From contig NZ_KQ948047.1 in the NCBI RefSeq assembly GCF_001513965.1, positions 1 to 64,000 of the forward strand: 64,000 bases of DNA. The letters are read 5' to 3'. The notes beneath the pieces were generated by a model. It was not told the origin of the DNA and did no database searches. It was given only the letters and a program-made list of their open reading frames with translations. Shown here piece after piece: positions 7,280 through 15,620 of the stretch. How positions within the stretch are numbered: position 1 is the first letter of the stretch; each line of letters opens with the position of its first letter. The position numbers and the translations under genes are program-made. Source of the DNA: Streptomyces cellostaticus (GTDB lineage: Bacteria; Actinomycetota; Actinomycetes; Streptomycetales; Streptomycetaceae).

Positions 7280-9600
7280 AGGAAACAAAACGGGTGGTGG
7301 TCACCGCCATGGGTGCGATGACCTCCCAGGGCGCCGGCGTCGAGGCCCTGTGGCACGGGGTCCGCTCCGGCAAGGTGGCCATCGAGAAGGTCCGCAGCCT
7401 GCCCATGGCCGGCTACGCCACCGACATCGGCGGGGAGGTCACCGAGCCGCTCCCCTCTGACGGCTACGACTACCTGGACGACCTCGGCGTCGGCGAACAC
7501 GAACGCGCGGTCGACCTGGCCCTGGCAGCCGCCCGCGAGGCGATGTCGGCGCACGGCCTGGGAGACCTGCCCGCCGAGCAGTGGGGCGTGGCGATCGGCA
7601 GCTGCAACGGCGGCACCCGCAGCGCGGAGCGGGTGCTCCGGCGTGCCGGTGCGGGACCGCTCACCCGCGACGACGCACGGCAGTTGATGCTGGTCTCCCC
7701 GCACACCATCGCCGAGATCCTGGCCTGCGCGTTCGGCCTCAAAGGCCCCGTGCTGTCGGTGAACACCGCCTGCGCCTCGGGCGCCCACGCCCTGGCTCAC
7801 GCGGCGGAGGCGATCCGGGCGGGACGGGCCCAGGCCTTCCTCGTCGGCGGCACCGACGCGTTCACCGAGACCGCCTACGCGGGCTTCTCCAGCCTGCAGT
7901 CGCTGTCCCGCAGCCCCGCCGCGCCGTACTCCAGGCACCGCGACGGTCTCTCGCTGGGCGAGGGCAGCGGCATGCTGGTGCTCGCCGAGGAGTCCGTGGC
8001 CCGGGCCGCGGGCGCCCCCATCCTGGCCGAACTGCTCGGCTACGGCCTTTCCGCGGACGGCCACCACGCCACCGCGCCGCACCCGCAGGGCGAGGGCGCC
8101 GCCCGCGCCATCCGCAGTGCACTGCGCAGCTCGGGGCTCGCGGTGGAGGACGTGCCGTACATCAACGGGCACGGCACCGGCACCCCCAAGAACGACTCCG
8201 CCGAGAGCAACGCCGTGCGTGCCGCGCTCGGGGAGGCGGCCGAGAAGGTGGCGCTCAGCAGCGTGAAGTCGATGATCGGCCACCTGCTCGGCGCGGCCGG
8301 CGCGGTGGAGGCGATCGTGACCGTCTCCGCCCTCGACGAGCAACTGGCGCCGCCCACCGCCGGGTTCACGGAGGCGGATCCGCGCTGCGGCCTCGACGCC
8401 GTACCGGGCAGCGGCCGCCCCATGGCCATGGACGTGGCGCTGTCGAACAACTTCGCCTTCGCCGGCGCCAACGCCACCGTGGCGCTCTCCCGCCCCGGTG
8501 CCCGCGCCGAGCTCCCCGCCACACCGTGGGAGGAGCAGGTGGTGGTCACCGGCATCGGCGTGGTCGCCCCCGCGGGTGGTTCGCCGGAAGAGCTGTGGCG
8601 TGCCTTCCGCTCCGGTGCCGTGGCGGGCGTCCGGGAAGACGGGATCCGGCTGGCCCGCCTGGATGTCGATCCGGGCACCGCCATGGCGCCCGGCGAGCGG
8701 CGCCGGGTGGACCGGCTCGGCCGGCTGGCCATCGTCTCCTGCCGCCGGGCGGTCCAGGACGCGGGCCTCACACCGGACGAGCGCATCGGCGTGGTGCTCG
8801 GCAGCGGCCTCGGTCCCATGCGCAGCACCGAGGACTTCATCCGGCCGGTGCTGGAAGAGGGGGCGGCCGCCGGCAACCCCGCCATCTTCCCGAACACGGT
8901 CTACAACGCCGCCGCCGGCCAGATCGCCATGGCACTGGGCGCCAAGGGCCCGACGTCCACCGCGGCCGCGGCGCACGCGGCCGGCGCCTCCGCCCTGTCC
9001 ATCGCCCACGACATGCTGCGCACCGGCACCGCGGACGCCGTGCTCTGCCCGGCCGTCGACGATCTGACGGACACCGCGGCCGAGGCGTACCGCAGGCTGC
9101 CGCTGACCGGAGGACCCGCCGGGCGGAACTACACCCTCGCCGAAGGCGGCTTCGCGCTCGTCCTGGAGCGGGAGTCCGCGGCCCGGGCCAGGGGTGCGCG
9201 GATCCTCGCGACGCTGCTGGGCCACGGCACGGCGTACGACGCCGCGGGTGCGGGCCGCTGGGACCCCCGGGGCGACGGGCTGTACCGGGCCATGCGCATG
9301 GCGCTGGCGGATGCCGGTACGGAGCCGGAGGAGCTCACCGCCGTCTGGGCCAACGCCGTCGGCATCCCGGCCGTCGACCGCCCGGAGGAGCGGGCTCTCG
9401 GCCGACTGGGGGTGCGGGCCGACGTGATGGCGCCCAAGCGCGTCCTCGGCGAGCCCGTCGGAGCGGGCGCCCATCTCAGCGTCACCCTGGCCATCGAGGA
9501 CTGGCGGCACGGCGGCGCCGCGGGCCCCGCCCTGATCAACAGCTCGTCGCTCGGCGGCACGCACATCGCCCTCGTCCTGCGCCCCGGATCGGAGTCCTGA
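7276..9600 (+). CDS. Fused ketosynthase-chain length factor (KS-CLF didomain)
   Basis: A 774-residue protein made of two KS folds in tandem. Domain 1 (about 1-410) is a complete KS: NTACASGAH (Cys166), NGHGTGT (His299), SMIGHLLG (His336) and NNFAFAGAN. Domain 2 starts near residue 420 at QVVVTGIGVVAP and has lost every catalytic residue: the Cys site reads STAAAAHAAG, the first His site WANAVGIPA, the second LGEPVGAGAH. This is the KS-alpha/KS-beta pair of type II systems fused in one chain, the catalytic half first. There is no frameshift or internal stop. It is coupled by ATGA to the upstream gene and followed after 3 bases by the KSIII-like gene. Confidence 0.88.
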   Translation: MKETKRVVVTAMGAMTSQGAGVEALWHGVRSGKVAIEKVRSLPMAGYATDIGGEVTEPLPSDGYDYLDDLGVGEHERAVDLALAAAREAMSAHGLGDLPAEQWGVAIGSCNGGTRSAERVLRRAGAGPLTRDDARQLMLVSPHTIAEILACAFGLKGPVLSVNTACASGAHALAHAAEAIRAGRAQAFLVGGTDAFTETAYAGFSSLQSLSRSPAAPYSRHRDGLSLGEGSGMLVLAEESVARAAGAPILAELLGYGLSADGHHATAPHPQGEGAARAIRSALRSSGLAVEDVPYINGHGTGTPKNDSAESNAVRAALGEAAEKVALSSVKSMIGHLLGAAGAVEAIVTVSALDEQLAPPTAGFTEADPRCGLDAVPGSGRPMAMDVALSNNFAFAGANATVALSRPGARAELPATPWEEQVVVTGIGVVAPAGGSPEELWRAFRSGAVAGVREDGIRLARLDVDPGTAMAPGERRRVDRLGRLAIVSCRRAVQDAGLTPDERIGVVLGSGLGPMRSTEDFIRPVLEEGAAAGNPAIFPNTVYNAAAGQIAMALGAKGPTSTAAAAHAAGASALSIAHDMLRTGTADAVLCPAVDDLTDTAAEAYRRLPLTGGPAGRNYTLAEGGFALVLERESAARARGARILATLLGHGTAYDAAGAGRWDPRGDGLYRAMRMALADAGTEPEELTAVWANAVGIPAVDRPEERALGRLGVRADVMAPKRVLGEPVGAGAHLSVTLAIEDWRHGGAAGPALINSSSLGGTHIALVLRPGSES

Positions 9601-9603
9601 ACC

Positions 9604-10704
9604 ATGCACAAGCACGTGTCCGTCGTCAGCACCGGAGCGGAGCTTCCGGGCGACCCCATCGACAACGCCACGCTGGAGCGGCTCTGCGGCCCGCTGCCCG
9701 ACGACGTCCTGGCGGGCATCGAGGTGCAGCGCCGGCACTGGATCGTGGACCCGGAGACCGGCGCACACCGTACCGGCACCGCCGAGATGGCCACCGCCGC
9801 CGCGCGGCAGGCGCTGCAGCGGGCGGGGATGGCGGCATCGGAGGTGGAACTGCTGGTGACCTCGACCGCCAGCCCCGACTACCCGCTGCCGGTGGTCGGT
9901 ACGTATGTGCAGCAGCACCTCGGGCTCGAGCGCTGCGCGGTGGTCGAGGTACGGGCGGGCTGCGTGGGCGCGGTCCAGGCCATGGACTACGCGCGCCGGC
10001 TGCTGGCCGACGGGACCTACCGCACCGCGCTGGTGATCGGCGCGGAGTCCATCTCCCCGCTGCTGGCCGACGTGTACCTCGGCGGCGACCCGATGGCCGT
10101 ACGCATGCGGGACCGGCTGACCGTCTACACCTTCGGTGACGGTGCGGGGGCCGCGGTGCTCCGGGCCGGGGAGGAGGCGCCGGACTCCTCCCCACCGGCC
10201 TCCGTGTTCGCCACTCAGTGCCTGGGCGGGACCCGCAAGCCCGGCATGCTGGTCGTGGGGGGCGGCACGGACGCGCCGCTGGCGGCCCAGCAGCAGCGCA
10301 GGCGTCTGATGGACATCCGCCTGGACATCACCGGCACCGCCGCCTTCGGCCCGAAGGTCTTCGTCTCCGGGCTGAAGGACATGCTGGACCGGTCCGGTCT
10401 GGCTCTGGAGGACATCGACGCCTGCGTGCTGCCGGAGGGCAACGCCGAGTACTTCAGCCGGGAGTTCGAGGAGGCGGGACTGTCCGCGCAGGATCACGCG
10501 ACGCTGCAGAAGTCCATCGTGGAGAACCTCGCCGACGTCGGGGCCACCGGCTCCGCAGCCGTACCCCTGGCCCTGGATGCAGGGTGGACCAGCGGCCGCA
10601 TCACCCCCGGGGACACCGTGCTGCTGCTCGCCATCGAGGCGAGCCGGTACCTCTACGCGGGTCTCACCCTCACGTGGGAGGCGCCCACTCCTGCCCGGGC
10701 CTGA
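9604..10704 (+). CDS. KSIII (FabH)-like acyltransferase/priming enzyme with altered active site
   Basis: 366 residues, FabH/thiolase superfamily. The nucleophile is present in EVRAGCVGAVQA (Cys120). The FabH His-Asn pair is gone: the position of VPHQAN reads LPEGNA (Glu278) and the GNTSAA position reads GATGSAA (Ala314). Decarboxylative condensation by the usual mechanism is therefore unlikely, and a role in acyl transfer or starter-unit selection is inferred, as known for some KSIII-like enzymes. It ends the operon; a strong hairpin overlaps and follows its stop codon. Confidence 0.8.
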   Translation: MHKHVSVVSTGAELPGDPIDNATLERLCGPLPDDVLAGIEVQRRHWIVDPETGAHRTGTAEMATAAARQALQRAGMAASEVELLVTSTASPDYPLPVVGTYVQQHLGLERCAVVEVRAGCVGAVQAMDYARRLLADGTYRTALVIGAESISPLLADVYLGGDPMAVRMRDRLTVYTFGDGAGAAVLRAGEEAPDSSPPASVFATQCLGGTRKPGMLVVGGGTDAPLAAQQQRRRLMDIRLDITGTAAFGPKVFVSGLKDMLDRSGLALEDIDACVLPEGNAEYFSREFEEAGLSAQDHATLQKSIVENLADVGATGSAAVPLALDAGWTSGRITPGDTVLLLAIEASRYLYAGLTLTWEAPTPARA

Positions 10705-10713
10705 TTCCCGGGC
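10693..10713. terminator. Bidirectional hairpin between KSIII-like gene and P450 gene
   Basis: GCCCGGG (10693-10699) and CCCGGGC (10707-10713) form a 7-bp GC stem around a 7-base loop containing the KSIII stop codon. The two genes converge here with only 33 bases between stops. No T-run follows, as is common in Streptomyces. Confidence 0.55.
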
Positions 10714-10737
10714 CCACCCCCGCGGTGTCAGGAGGCG

Positions 10738-12057
10738 TCACTTCAAGGTTGCGCGGGTACTGCCGTCGGGGCGGACGGTGATGCCGTACGCCGCCTTCGT
10801 GGGGATGGAGTCGAAGGCCGGGGTGTGGGCCGGCAGCAGGTGTTCGAGCAGGACGGTCGTTTCACGGAGCGCGAATTGCAGACCGAGGCAGGCACGGGGG
10901 CCCATGCCGAAGGGGAAGTAGGCGCCCGGGTGGGTCGGTCGGCCGTCCGGGGTGATGAAGCGCCGGGGGTCGAAGTGCTCCGGGTCCGGCCACAGTTCGG
11001 GGTCGCGGTGGGTGAGGTACGGGCAGACCAGGATGTCGGTGCCCGCCGCGACGGTGTAGCCGGCCAGGGTGTCGTCCTCGGTGGCGTGGCGGGGCAGGAT
11101 CCAGGCGGACGGGTAGAGCCGGAGCGTCTCGTGGACCAGGGCCTGGATGGCCTGGCGGCGGTGCGCCGAGCCTTCGCCGCCCGCGGCGAGCGCTTGTTCG
11201 CGGGCGGCGGGGTGCTGGTCGAGGAGCAGGTAGAGCCAGGTCAGGGTGGTGGCGGTGGTCTCGTGTCCGGCCATGAGCAGCGTGACCAGCTCGTCGCGGA
11301 TCAGCCGGTCGGTGTATTCGGGGCGCTCGGTGGCAGCGTCGGTCAGGACCTTCAGCAGGCCCGGGCCGTCGGGGCCGGCCGCCCCGCTGCGGGCGGCGTC
11401 GACGGCGTGCCGGGCGACCGCGTCGATCCGGGCGAGATCGGCGGCGACGGCGTCCTGGGCGGCGGTGGCTTCAGCAGGCAGCGTCGGAAGGGCGGCCGCC
11501 ACGGCTGCCACGGCTGCCAGTTCGCGCTCGGTCCCGTCATCGAGGGGGTGCCCGGTGAGCGAGCGCCAGATGGCGTCCAGCGCGAAGCGGCGCATCTCCT
11601 GCCCGACATCGAGGGTCTGCCCGGTACGGGCGTACCCGCCCCAGCGCCCGGCGGTGGTCCGGGCAGCCTCGGTGATCCGCTGTTCGTAGCGGCGCATCCC
11701 GGTACCGGTGAACTGGGACTGCAACAAGCGGCGTTGCCGCTTCCAGGCCGCACCGGTGGCGGCCAGGACGCCGTCGCCGATCAGCACCCGGGCGCGATGG
11801 GAGCGCTTGACGTACCGCTCCGGGTGCCGGGCGAGTACGTGCTGGACCGCCTGCGGGTCGGTGACGAGAACGGTGGGGGCCGGCCCGAGGCGGAACGCGG
11901 CGATGCCGCCGAACCGCTCGCGCACCTGGGACAGCAGCTCGACCAGTTCGCCTCCCCCCGAACGCCACCGCTCCACGAGTCCGGGCTCGGCCTCGGGGAT
12001 CGGCCGTCCCGCTCCGGGAACGGACGGAAGGGAGCCGAGACCGGCTTCGATGTCCAT
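10738..12057 (-). CDS. Cytochrome P450 monooxygenase
   Basis: Haem-thiolate monooxygenase, 439 residues. Visible signatures are the I-helix AGHETTATT (near residue 265), the K-helix ETLRLYP and the haem loop FGMGPRACLG with the axial Cys (near residue 395). The ATG at 12057 follows AGGAGAAG and opens MDIEAGLGSLPSVPG. There is no ferredoxin or reductase gene beside it, so redox partners must come from elsewhere. It converges on the polyketide operon, and tailoring of that product (hydroxylation or epoxidation) is a reasonable inference, but the sequence does not prove membership in the cluster. Confidence 0.9.
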   Translation of the reverse strand: MDIEAGLGSLPSVPGAGRPIPEAEPGLVERWRSGGGELVELLSQVRERFGGIAAFRLGPAPTVLVTDPQAVQHVLARHPERYVKRSHRARVLIGDGVLAATGAAWKRQRRLLQSQFTGTGMRRYEQRITEAARTTAGRWGGYARTGQTLDVGQEMRRFALDAIWRSLTGHPLDDGTERELAAVAAVAAALPTLPAEATAAQDAVAADLARIDAVARHAVDAARSGAAGPDGPGLLKVLTDAATERPEYTDRLIRDELVTLLMAGHETTATTLTWLYLLLDQHPAAREQALAAGGEGSAHRRQAIQALVHETLRLYPSAWILPRHATEDDTLAGYTVAAGTDILVCPYLTHRDPELWPDPEHFDPRRFITPDGRPTHPGAYFPFGMGPRACLGLQFALRETTVLLEHLLPAHTPAFDSIPTKAAYGITVRPDGSTRATLK

Positions 12058-12220
12058 GCTTCTTCTCCTGGTCAACCGCTGGGCCTGGCCGTGACGGAGC
12101 GCCGACCACACGGACTGTACGGGAGCAGGCGCATCTGGTGACAGACCGCACTTGGTCAGCGCCCCGCACCACACTCCCGGCGTGTGCGGCCGCCTAGCCT
12201 GGTGGTGAGGTGACTCCCCC

Positions 12221-12889
12221 GTGAACTCCGCAGCCAGGGCGCCCGAGGATCTCGTACGGGCCCTCGCAGCCGCCGGGATCAGGGACGAGCGGCTGTTCGA
12301 GGCCGTGCGCGCGACGCCTCGGGCGGAATTCGTCCCGGCCGGTCAGGTGGCTGCCGCCTACCGGGACGTACCCCTTGCGATCGGCGAGGGACAGGTCACC
12401 ACGCAGCCCTCGCTGTCCGCCATGATGATCGAGAGCCTTGGTCTGGGCGGGTCCGAGCACGTCCTGGAGGTCGGGACGGGTCTCGGCTTCCAGACCGCAC
12501 TGCTCGCCCGGCTGGCCGCCGAGGTGGTCAGCATCGAGATGCGGCCGGACATAGCCTGCCGGGCGCGCGCGAACCTGGCACGTCAGGGCGTACGGAACGT
12601 GGAGCTGCGGATCGGCGACGGCAGCGGCGGCGTGCCGGACCGTGCTCCGTACGACGCGGTCCTCGTGTCGGCCGCGTTCCCGGAGGTGCCCGCGCCGCTG
12701 GTCGTACAGGTGCGGCCGGGCGGCCGCCTGGTGCAGCCGATCGGGCCGGGCGGGCATGAGCAGGTGGTGTGCTTCGAGCGCACCGCATCGGGGCTGGTGC
12801 AGCTGCGGATGGTGACTCCGGCCTGCTTCGTCCGGCTGGAGGGGCGATACGGCTTCCCGCCGGACGAGGCGGACCCTATTCGTCCGTGA
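12221..12889 (+). CDS. pcm: Protein-L-isoaspartate O-methyltransferase
   Basis: SAM-dependent enzyme that starts repair of isoaspartyl residues in aged proteins. The family motif I reads VLEVGTGLGFQTALLA, preceded by the substrate-loop segment GQVTTQPSLSAMM and followed by VVSIEMRP. At 222 residues it is normal for bacterial Pcm. The GTG start follows GTGAGGTGA. The 3' end overlaps the convergent PP2C gene by 14 bases. Some actinobacterial paralogues methylate peptides in RiPP pathways, but no precursor gene is seen nearby. Confidence 0.85.
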   Translation: MNSAARAPEDLVRALAAAGIRDERLFEAVRATPRAEFVPAGQVAAAYRDVPLAIGEGQVTTQPSLSAMMIESLGLGGSEHVLEVGTGLGFQTALLARLAAEVVSIEMRPDIACRARANLARQGVRNVELRIGDGSGGVPDRAPYDAVLVSAAFPEVPAPLVVQVRPGGRLVQPIGPGGHEQVVCFERTASGLVQLRMVTPACFVRLEGRYGFPPDEADPIRP

Positions 12890-13625
12890 CGCGTACGACC
12901 GCCAGCGTGATGTTGTCGGGGCCGCCGGCCTCGATGGCGGCCTTCCACAGCTCGAAGACCGCCCGGCCGCCGTCGTGCTCCAGCATCACCGCGTCGAGCA
13001 CGTCCGTCGGCACAGGATCGGTCAGACCGTCGCTGCAGATGAGGTAGCGGTCGCCGGGAGACAGGGACTCGGCGCTCACGTGGGGACGGATGGCCCGGTA
13101 GGTGCGGGTACCGCCCAGGCACTGGGTGACGAGGGACGTGGTGCGCCGCCCGGGTGCGAGTGGGGGGCTGTCGTCGACGCTCACCTGGCGCAGCCCGTCA
13201 CGGGAGGCCGCGAAGACCCGGCTGTCGCCCACGTTGAACGCCAGCACGGAGCCGGGCTGTACGACGGCGCCTGCGATCGTCGTCCCCATGGCCGCGAGCT
13301 CACCTCCCGCGTCGCCGCCGGCGGCCACGTACACGGCGCGGTTGCAGGCGTTCAAAGCGTCACGGACGGCGTCCTCGCTGCTCAGGGCGGGGCCGATCGA
13401 CGCGATCCGGCGCACGACCAGGGCGCTGGCCACCTCGCCGCCGGGATGCCCGCCGAGCCCGTCGGCGACGGCGACGACCAGGGGCGTCCCGAGCGGGAAG
13501 ACCAGGGTCTGCGGACTCTCGGTCACCGTGGCACACAGCGTCCACGGCCCGATCACGAGGCTGTCCTCGTTGCGTTCGCGGATCAGCCCGGGATGACTCA
13601 GCGCACTTACCGCCACGTACCGCAT
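12876..13625 (-). CDS. PP2C-family serine/threonine protein phosphatase
   Basis: Metal-dependent phosphatase of 249 residues. The PP2C motifs are in order: RERNEDS near the N-terminus, VVAVADGLGGHPGGEVAS (metal-binding Asp), AMGTTIAGAVV, FNVGDSRVF, LICSDGLTD and GGPDNITLAVV. There is no membrane segment or sensory domain, so it is a free cytoplasmic phosphatase. No kinase gene is adjacent. A small dyad CCTACC-TCAAG-GGTAGG (13650-13666) lies just upstream of the start. Confidence 0.9.
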   Translation of the reverse strand: MRYVAVSALSHPGLIRERNEDSLVIGPWTLCATVTESPQTLVFPLGTPLVVAVADGLGGHPGGEVASALVVRRIASIGPALSSEDAVRDALNACNRAVYVAAGGDAGGELAAMGTTIAGAVVQPGSVLAFNVGDSRVFAASRDGLRQVSVDDSPPLAPGRRTTSLVTQCLGGTRTYRAIRPHVSAESLSPGDRYLICSDGLTDPVPTDVLDAVMLEHDGGRAVFELWKAAIEAGGPDNITLAVVRVTDE

Positions 13626-13740
13626 GGGACGCCACCGCCTTCGGTCCCCCCTACCTCAAGGGTAGGTACTCCCCAGAGACCCGTGCCGCGGCACTCCGCG
13701 CGTCGGTCCGGCGCCACACTGCGCGCGCAGGTCGAAGGAC

Positions 13741-13769
13741 GAGACCGCAGCCCCGGAGGGTGCGGCCTC
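13741..13769 (-). terminator. Possible terminator after the secreted peptidoglycan-binding gene
   Basis: GAGACCGCA and TGCGGCCTC form a 9-position stem with one mismatch around an 11-base loop, about 25 bases downstream of the stop of the minus-strand gene ending at 13793. Confidence 0.35.
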
Positions 13770-13792
13770 GCCGGCCGTGCGGAGGGTGTCCC

Positions 13793-14209
13793 CTACTTCT
13801 TGTACCCGGCGCGCAACACCGGCCAGGTCTGCGGTCCCACGGAGCCGTCCTTGGTGAGGCCGTTGTCGGACTGGAAGCTCTTCACCGCGGCCGTGGTCTT
13901 GTCGCCGTAGATGCCGTCGACCGTGCCGGGGTTGTACCCCCAGAACTTCAGCAGGCACTGGACCTCGGCCGTGCGGTCGCCGACGTGTCCGGGAGAGACG
14001 ACGTCGTTCCAGGCCCAGCTGTAGCCGGCCGTGTAGCCCGCGTAGTTCGTGGTCTCGTGCCAGTAAACGCTGCAGCTGTAGGTCGTGGCGGCGCCGACCG
14101 GTGCCGCGGCGGCGGAGCTCGTTGCCGCGGATGCGGCGGGCGCTGCGGCGAGACCGCCGCTGAGTGCCACTGCCGTCATCGCGAGCACAGCCTTCGTACG
14201 CATGGACAT
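13793..14209 (-). CDS. Secreted peptidoglycan-binding domain protein
   Basis: 138 residues. The N-terminus is a typical Sec signal peptide (MSMRTKAVLAMTAVALSGG... ending ASAA). The mature part contains two Cys (CSVYWHE and EVQCLLKFWG) and a single PG_binding_1 domain with the core EVQCLLKFWGYNPGTVDGIY followed by GPQTW. No catalytic domain is present. The start at 14209 is chosen because AGAGAGGAAAC precedes it and it opens the signal peptide. It is probably exported and binds the cell wall. It lies next to a muramidase carrying two domains of the same family, so the two may act together. Confidence 0.82.
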   Translation of the reverse strand: MSMRTKAVLAMTAVALSGGLAAAPAASAATSSAAAAPVGAATTYSCSVYWHETTNYAGYTAGYSWAWNDVVSPGHVGDRTAEVQCLLKFWGYNPGTVDGIYGDKTTAAVKSFQSDNGLTKDGSVGPQTWPVLRAGYKK

Positions 14210-14312
14210 CGTGTGTTTCCTCTCTCTGAGTCTTTCTCCGGACCCGCACGGACAGACAGCGCGATGCGGGTGGTATGAGACGGCCGGCACCGACCCCCGT
14301 CGATCGGTGAGG

Positions 14313-15620
14313 TCAATTCACCAGTGCCAGCCAGGTGTTGGGGCCGACGATGCCGTCGGGGGTCAGCTGATTGCGGGTCTGGAAGGCGATCACCGCGTCG
14401 CGGGTGCCCGCTCCGAAGGAGCCGTCGACCGGCAACGCCGCACCGTGGGCGTTCAGTTCGGCCTGTACCGCGTTGACGGCCGCGCCGCGGTCGCTTTCCT
14501 TGACGGTGGTGATGAGTGCCTGCCAGGTCTTGGGGCCGACGATGCCGTCGGGGGTCAGCTGATTGCGGGTCTGGAAGGCGATCACCGCGTCGCGGGTGCC
14601 CGTTCCGAAGGAGCCGTCGGCCGACAGCGCCGCACCGTGGGCGTTGAGCAGGTATTGAAGGGTGGTCACCTGGCGGCCGCTGTAGCCCTGCTGGACGACC
14701 GGCCAGGCCCCGGCCGGTGGTGGCGGAGGGGGTGTATAGATGCCTTTGGCGGCGAAGGTCCTCAGGTCCCGCTCCGTGCCGTTGAACAGGTCCTGGTCAC
14801 CGGGAAAGGGCCCGGAGTCGGAGGTCTGCCAGACGGCGTAGCTGGACCAGCCGTCGGGCAGTGGGTGCGGGGTGCCGGTGTAGTTGCCGATCCAGAGCAG
14901 GTTGCCGGCGGCGAAGGCGGAGGAGTTGCCGGTGCACTGCGACCACCAGGACGCGTTGGTGTTGATCAGCGGGTGGCGGCCGGTGCGGCGCAGGTATTCG
15001 CCGTCGAACGAGGCGATCCAGCGGACCGTCGCACCGGGACCGACTCCGTAGCAGGCGGGCACGCCCGGAGTGGGCTCGACGTCCAGGACGCCGGGCAGGG
15101 TCCTGCCGTCGGGCCGCCAGGCGCCTCCGTGGTCGATGAAGTAGTCGGCCTGGGCGCTGCCGGAGGACTTGTCCGGCCTCGCGAAGTGGTAGGCGCCGCG
15201 GATCAGGCCGGCCTGCGCTGCTCCGTCGTACTGCCCGAGGAAGCGGGAACTGATGTAGGAAGTGCCCTCGGTCGCCTTGATGTAGGCGAAGGAGGCTCCG
15301 CCGGCGGCGACCGCGGACCAGTCCACGCTCTCCTGGTAGGCGCTGACGTCGAGCCCTCGCACGGCGGCATCGGCGGCCTGCCCCGGCTGCGTTCCGTGGC
15401 CTCGGCCGGTGCTGCCCGCGCGGTGGGCGGGGTCTTCGACGCCGGTCTGTGCGCGGCCCGTACCGAAGGTCGCCGTCGCCGATGCCGATGCCGGGGTGGC
15501 CAGCAGTGCGGCGGTCGCGGCCAGTGCGGTCAGTGCGCCGAGCGCCGCCGTCCGCAGGCCGCGTCCGGCACGGGGAGAAGGCCCCTGAGCTGGTCGGGGA
15601 TTTCCCGGATCATGCGCCAT
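14313..15620 (-). CDS. Secreted GH25 muramidase with two C-terminal peptidoglycan-binding domains
   Basis: 435 residues. After a basic, twin-Arg-free signal region (hydrophobic stretch TAALGALTALAATAALLA, then ATPASASA) comes a GH25 lysozyme-like domain: GLDVSAYQESVDW, AYIKATEGTSYIS, RGAYHFARP, GVLDVEP, and LWIGNYTG. Asp in GLDVS and Asp/Glu in LDVE are the expected catalytic carboxylates. A Pro-rich linker leads to two PG_binding_1 repeats 64 residues apart. It should cleave the N-acetylmuramic acid to N-acetylglucosamine bond of peptidoglycan outside the cell. The start at 15620 is supported by AAAGGAC; a longer in-frame extension upstream lacks a signal peptide at its N-terminus. Confidence 0.85.
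   Translation of the reverse strand: MAHDPGNPRPAQGPSPRAGRGLRTAALGALTALAATAALLATPASASATATFGTGRAQTGVEDPAHRAGSTGRGHGTQPGQAADAAVRGLDVSAYQESVDWSAVAAGGASFAYIKATEGTSYISSRFLGQYDGAAQAGLIRGAYHFARPDKSSGSAQADYFIDHGGAWRPDGRTLPGVLDVEPTPGVPACYGVGPGATVRWIASFDGEYLRRTGRHPLINTNASWWSQCTGNSSAFAAGNLLWIGNYTGTPHPLPDGWSSYAVWQTSDSGPFPGDQDLFNGTERDLRTFAAKGIYTPPPPPPAGAWPVVQQGYSGRQVTTLQYLLNAHGAALSADGSFGTGTRDAVIAFQTRNQLTPDGIVGPKTWQALITTVKESDRGAAVNAVQAELNAHGAALPVDGSFGAGTRDAVIAFQTRNQLTPDGIVGPNTWLALVN
14339..14648 (-). repeat. 192-bp tandem duplication encoding the two wall-binding domains
   Basis: Bases about 14339-14456 and 14531-14648 are nearly identical, with a period of exactly 192 bp (64 codons). A block of about 70 bases covering the RDAVIAFQTRNQLTPDG segment is identical between copies. 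The near-perfect nucleotide identity indicates recent duplication or gene conversion within the muramidase gene. Confidence 0.85.

Noticed and set aside
6787..10497. A 1236-residue open frame on the minus strand opposite the KS-CLF and KSIII genes
   Set aside because: The composition (Gly, Arg, His, Gln rich, no domain) and full overlap with clear ketosynthases show it to be a shadow of codon bias.
10738..12174. Longer P450 reading from 12174
   Set aside because: The added 39 residues have no homology; AGGAGAAG directly supports the ATG at 12057.
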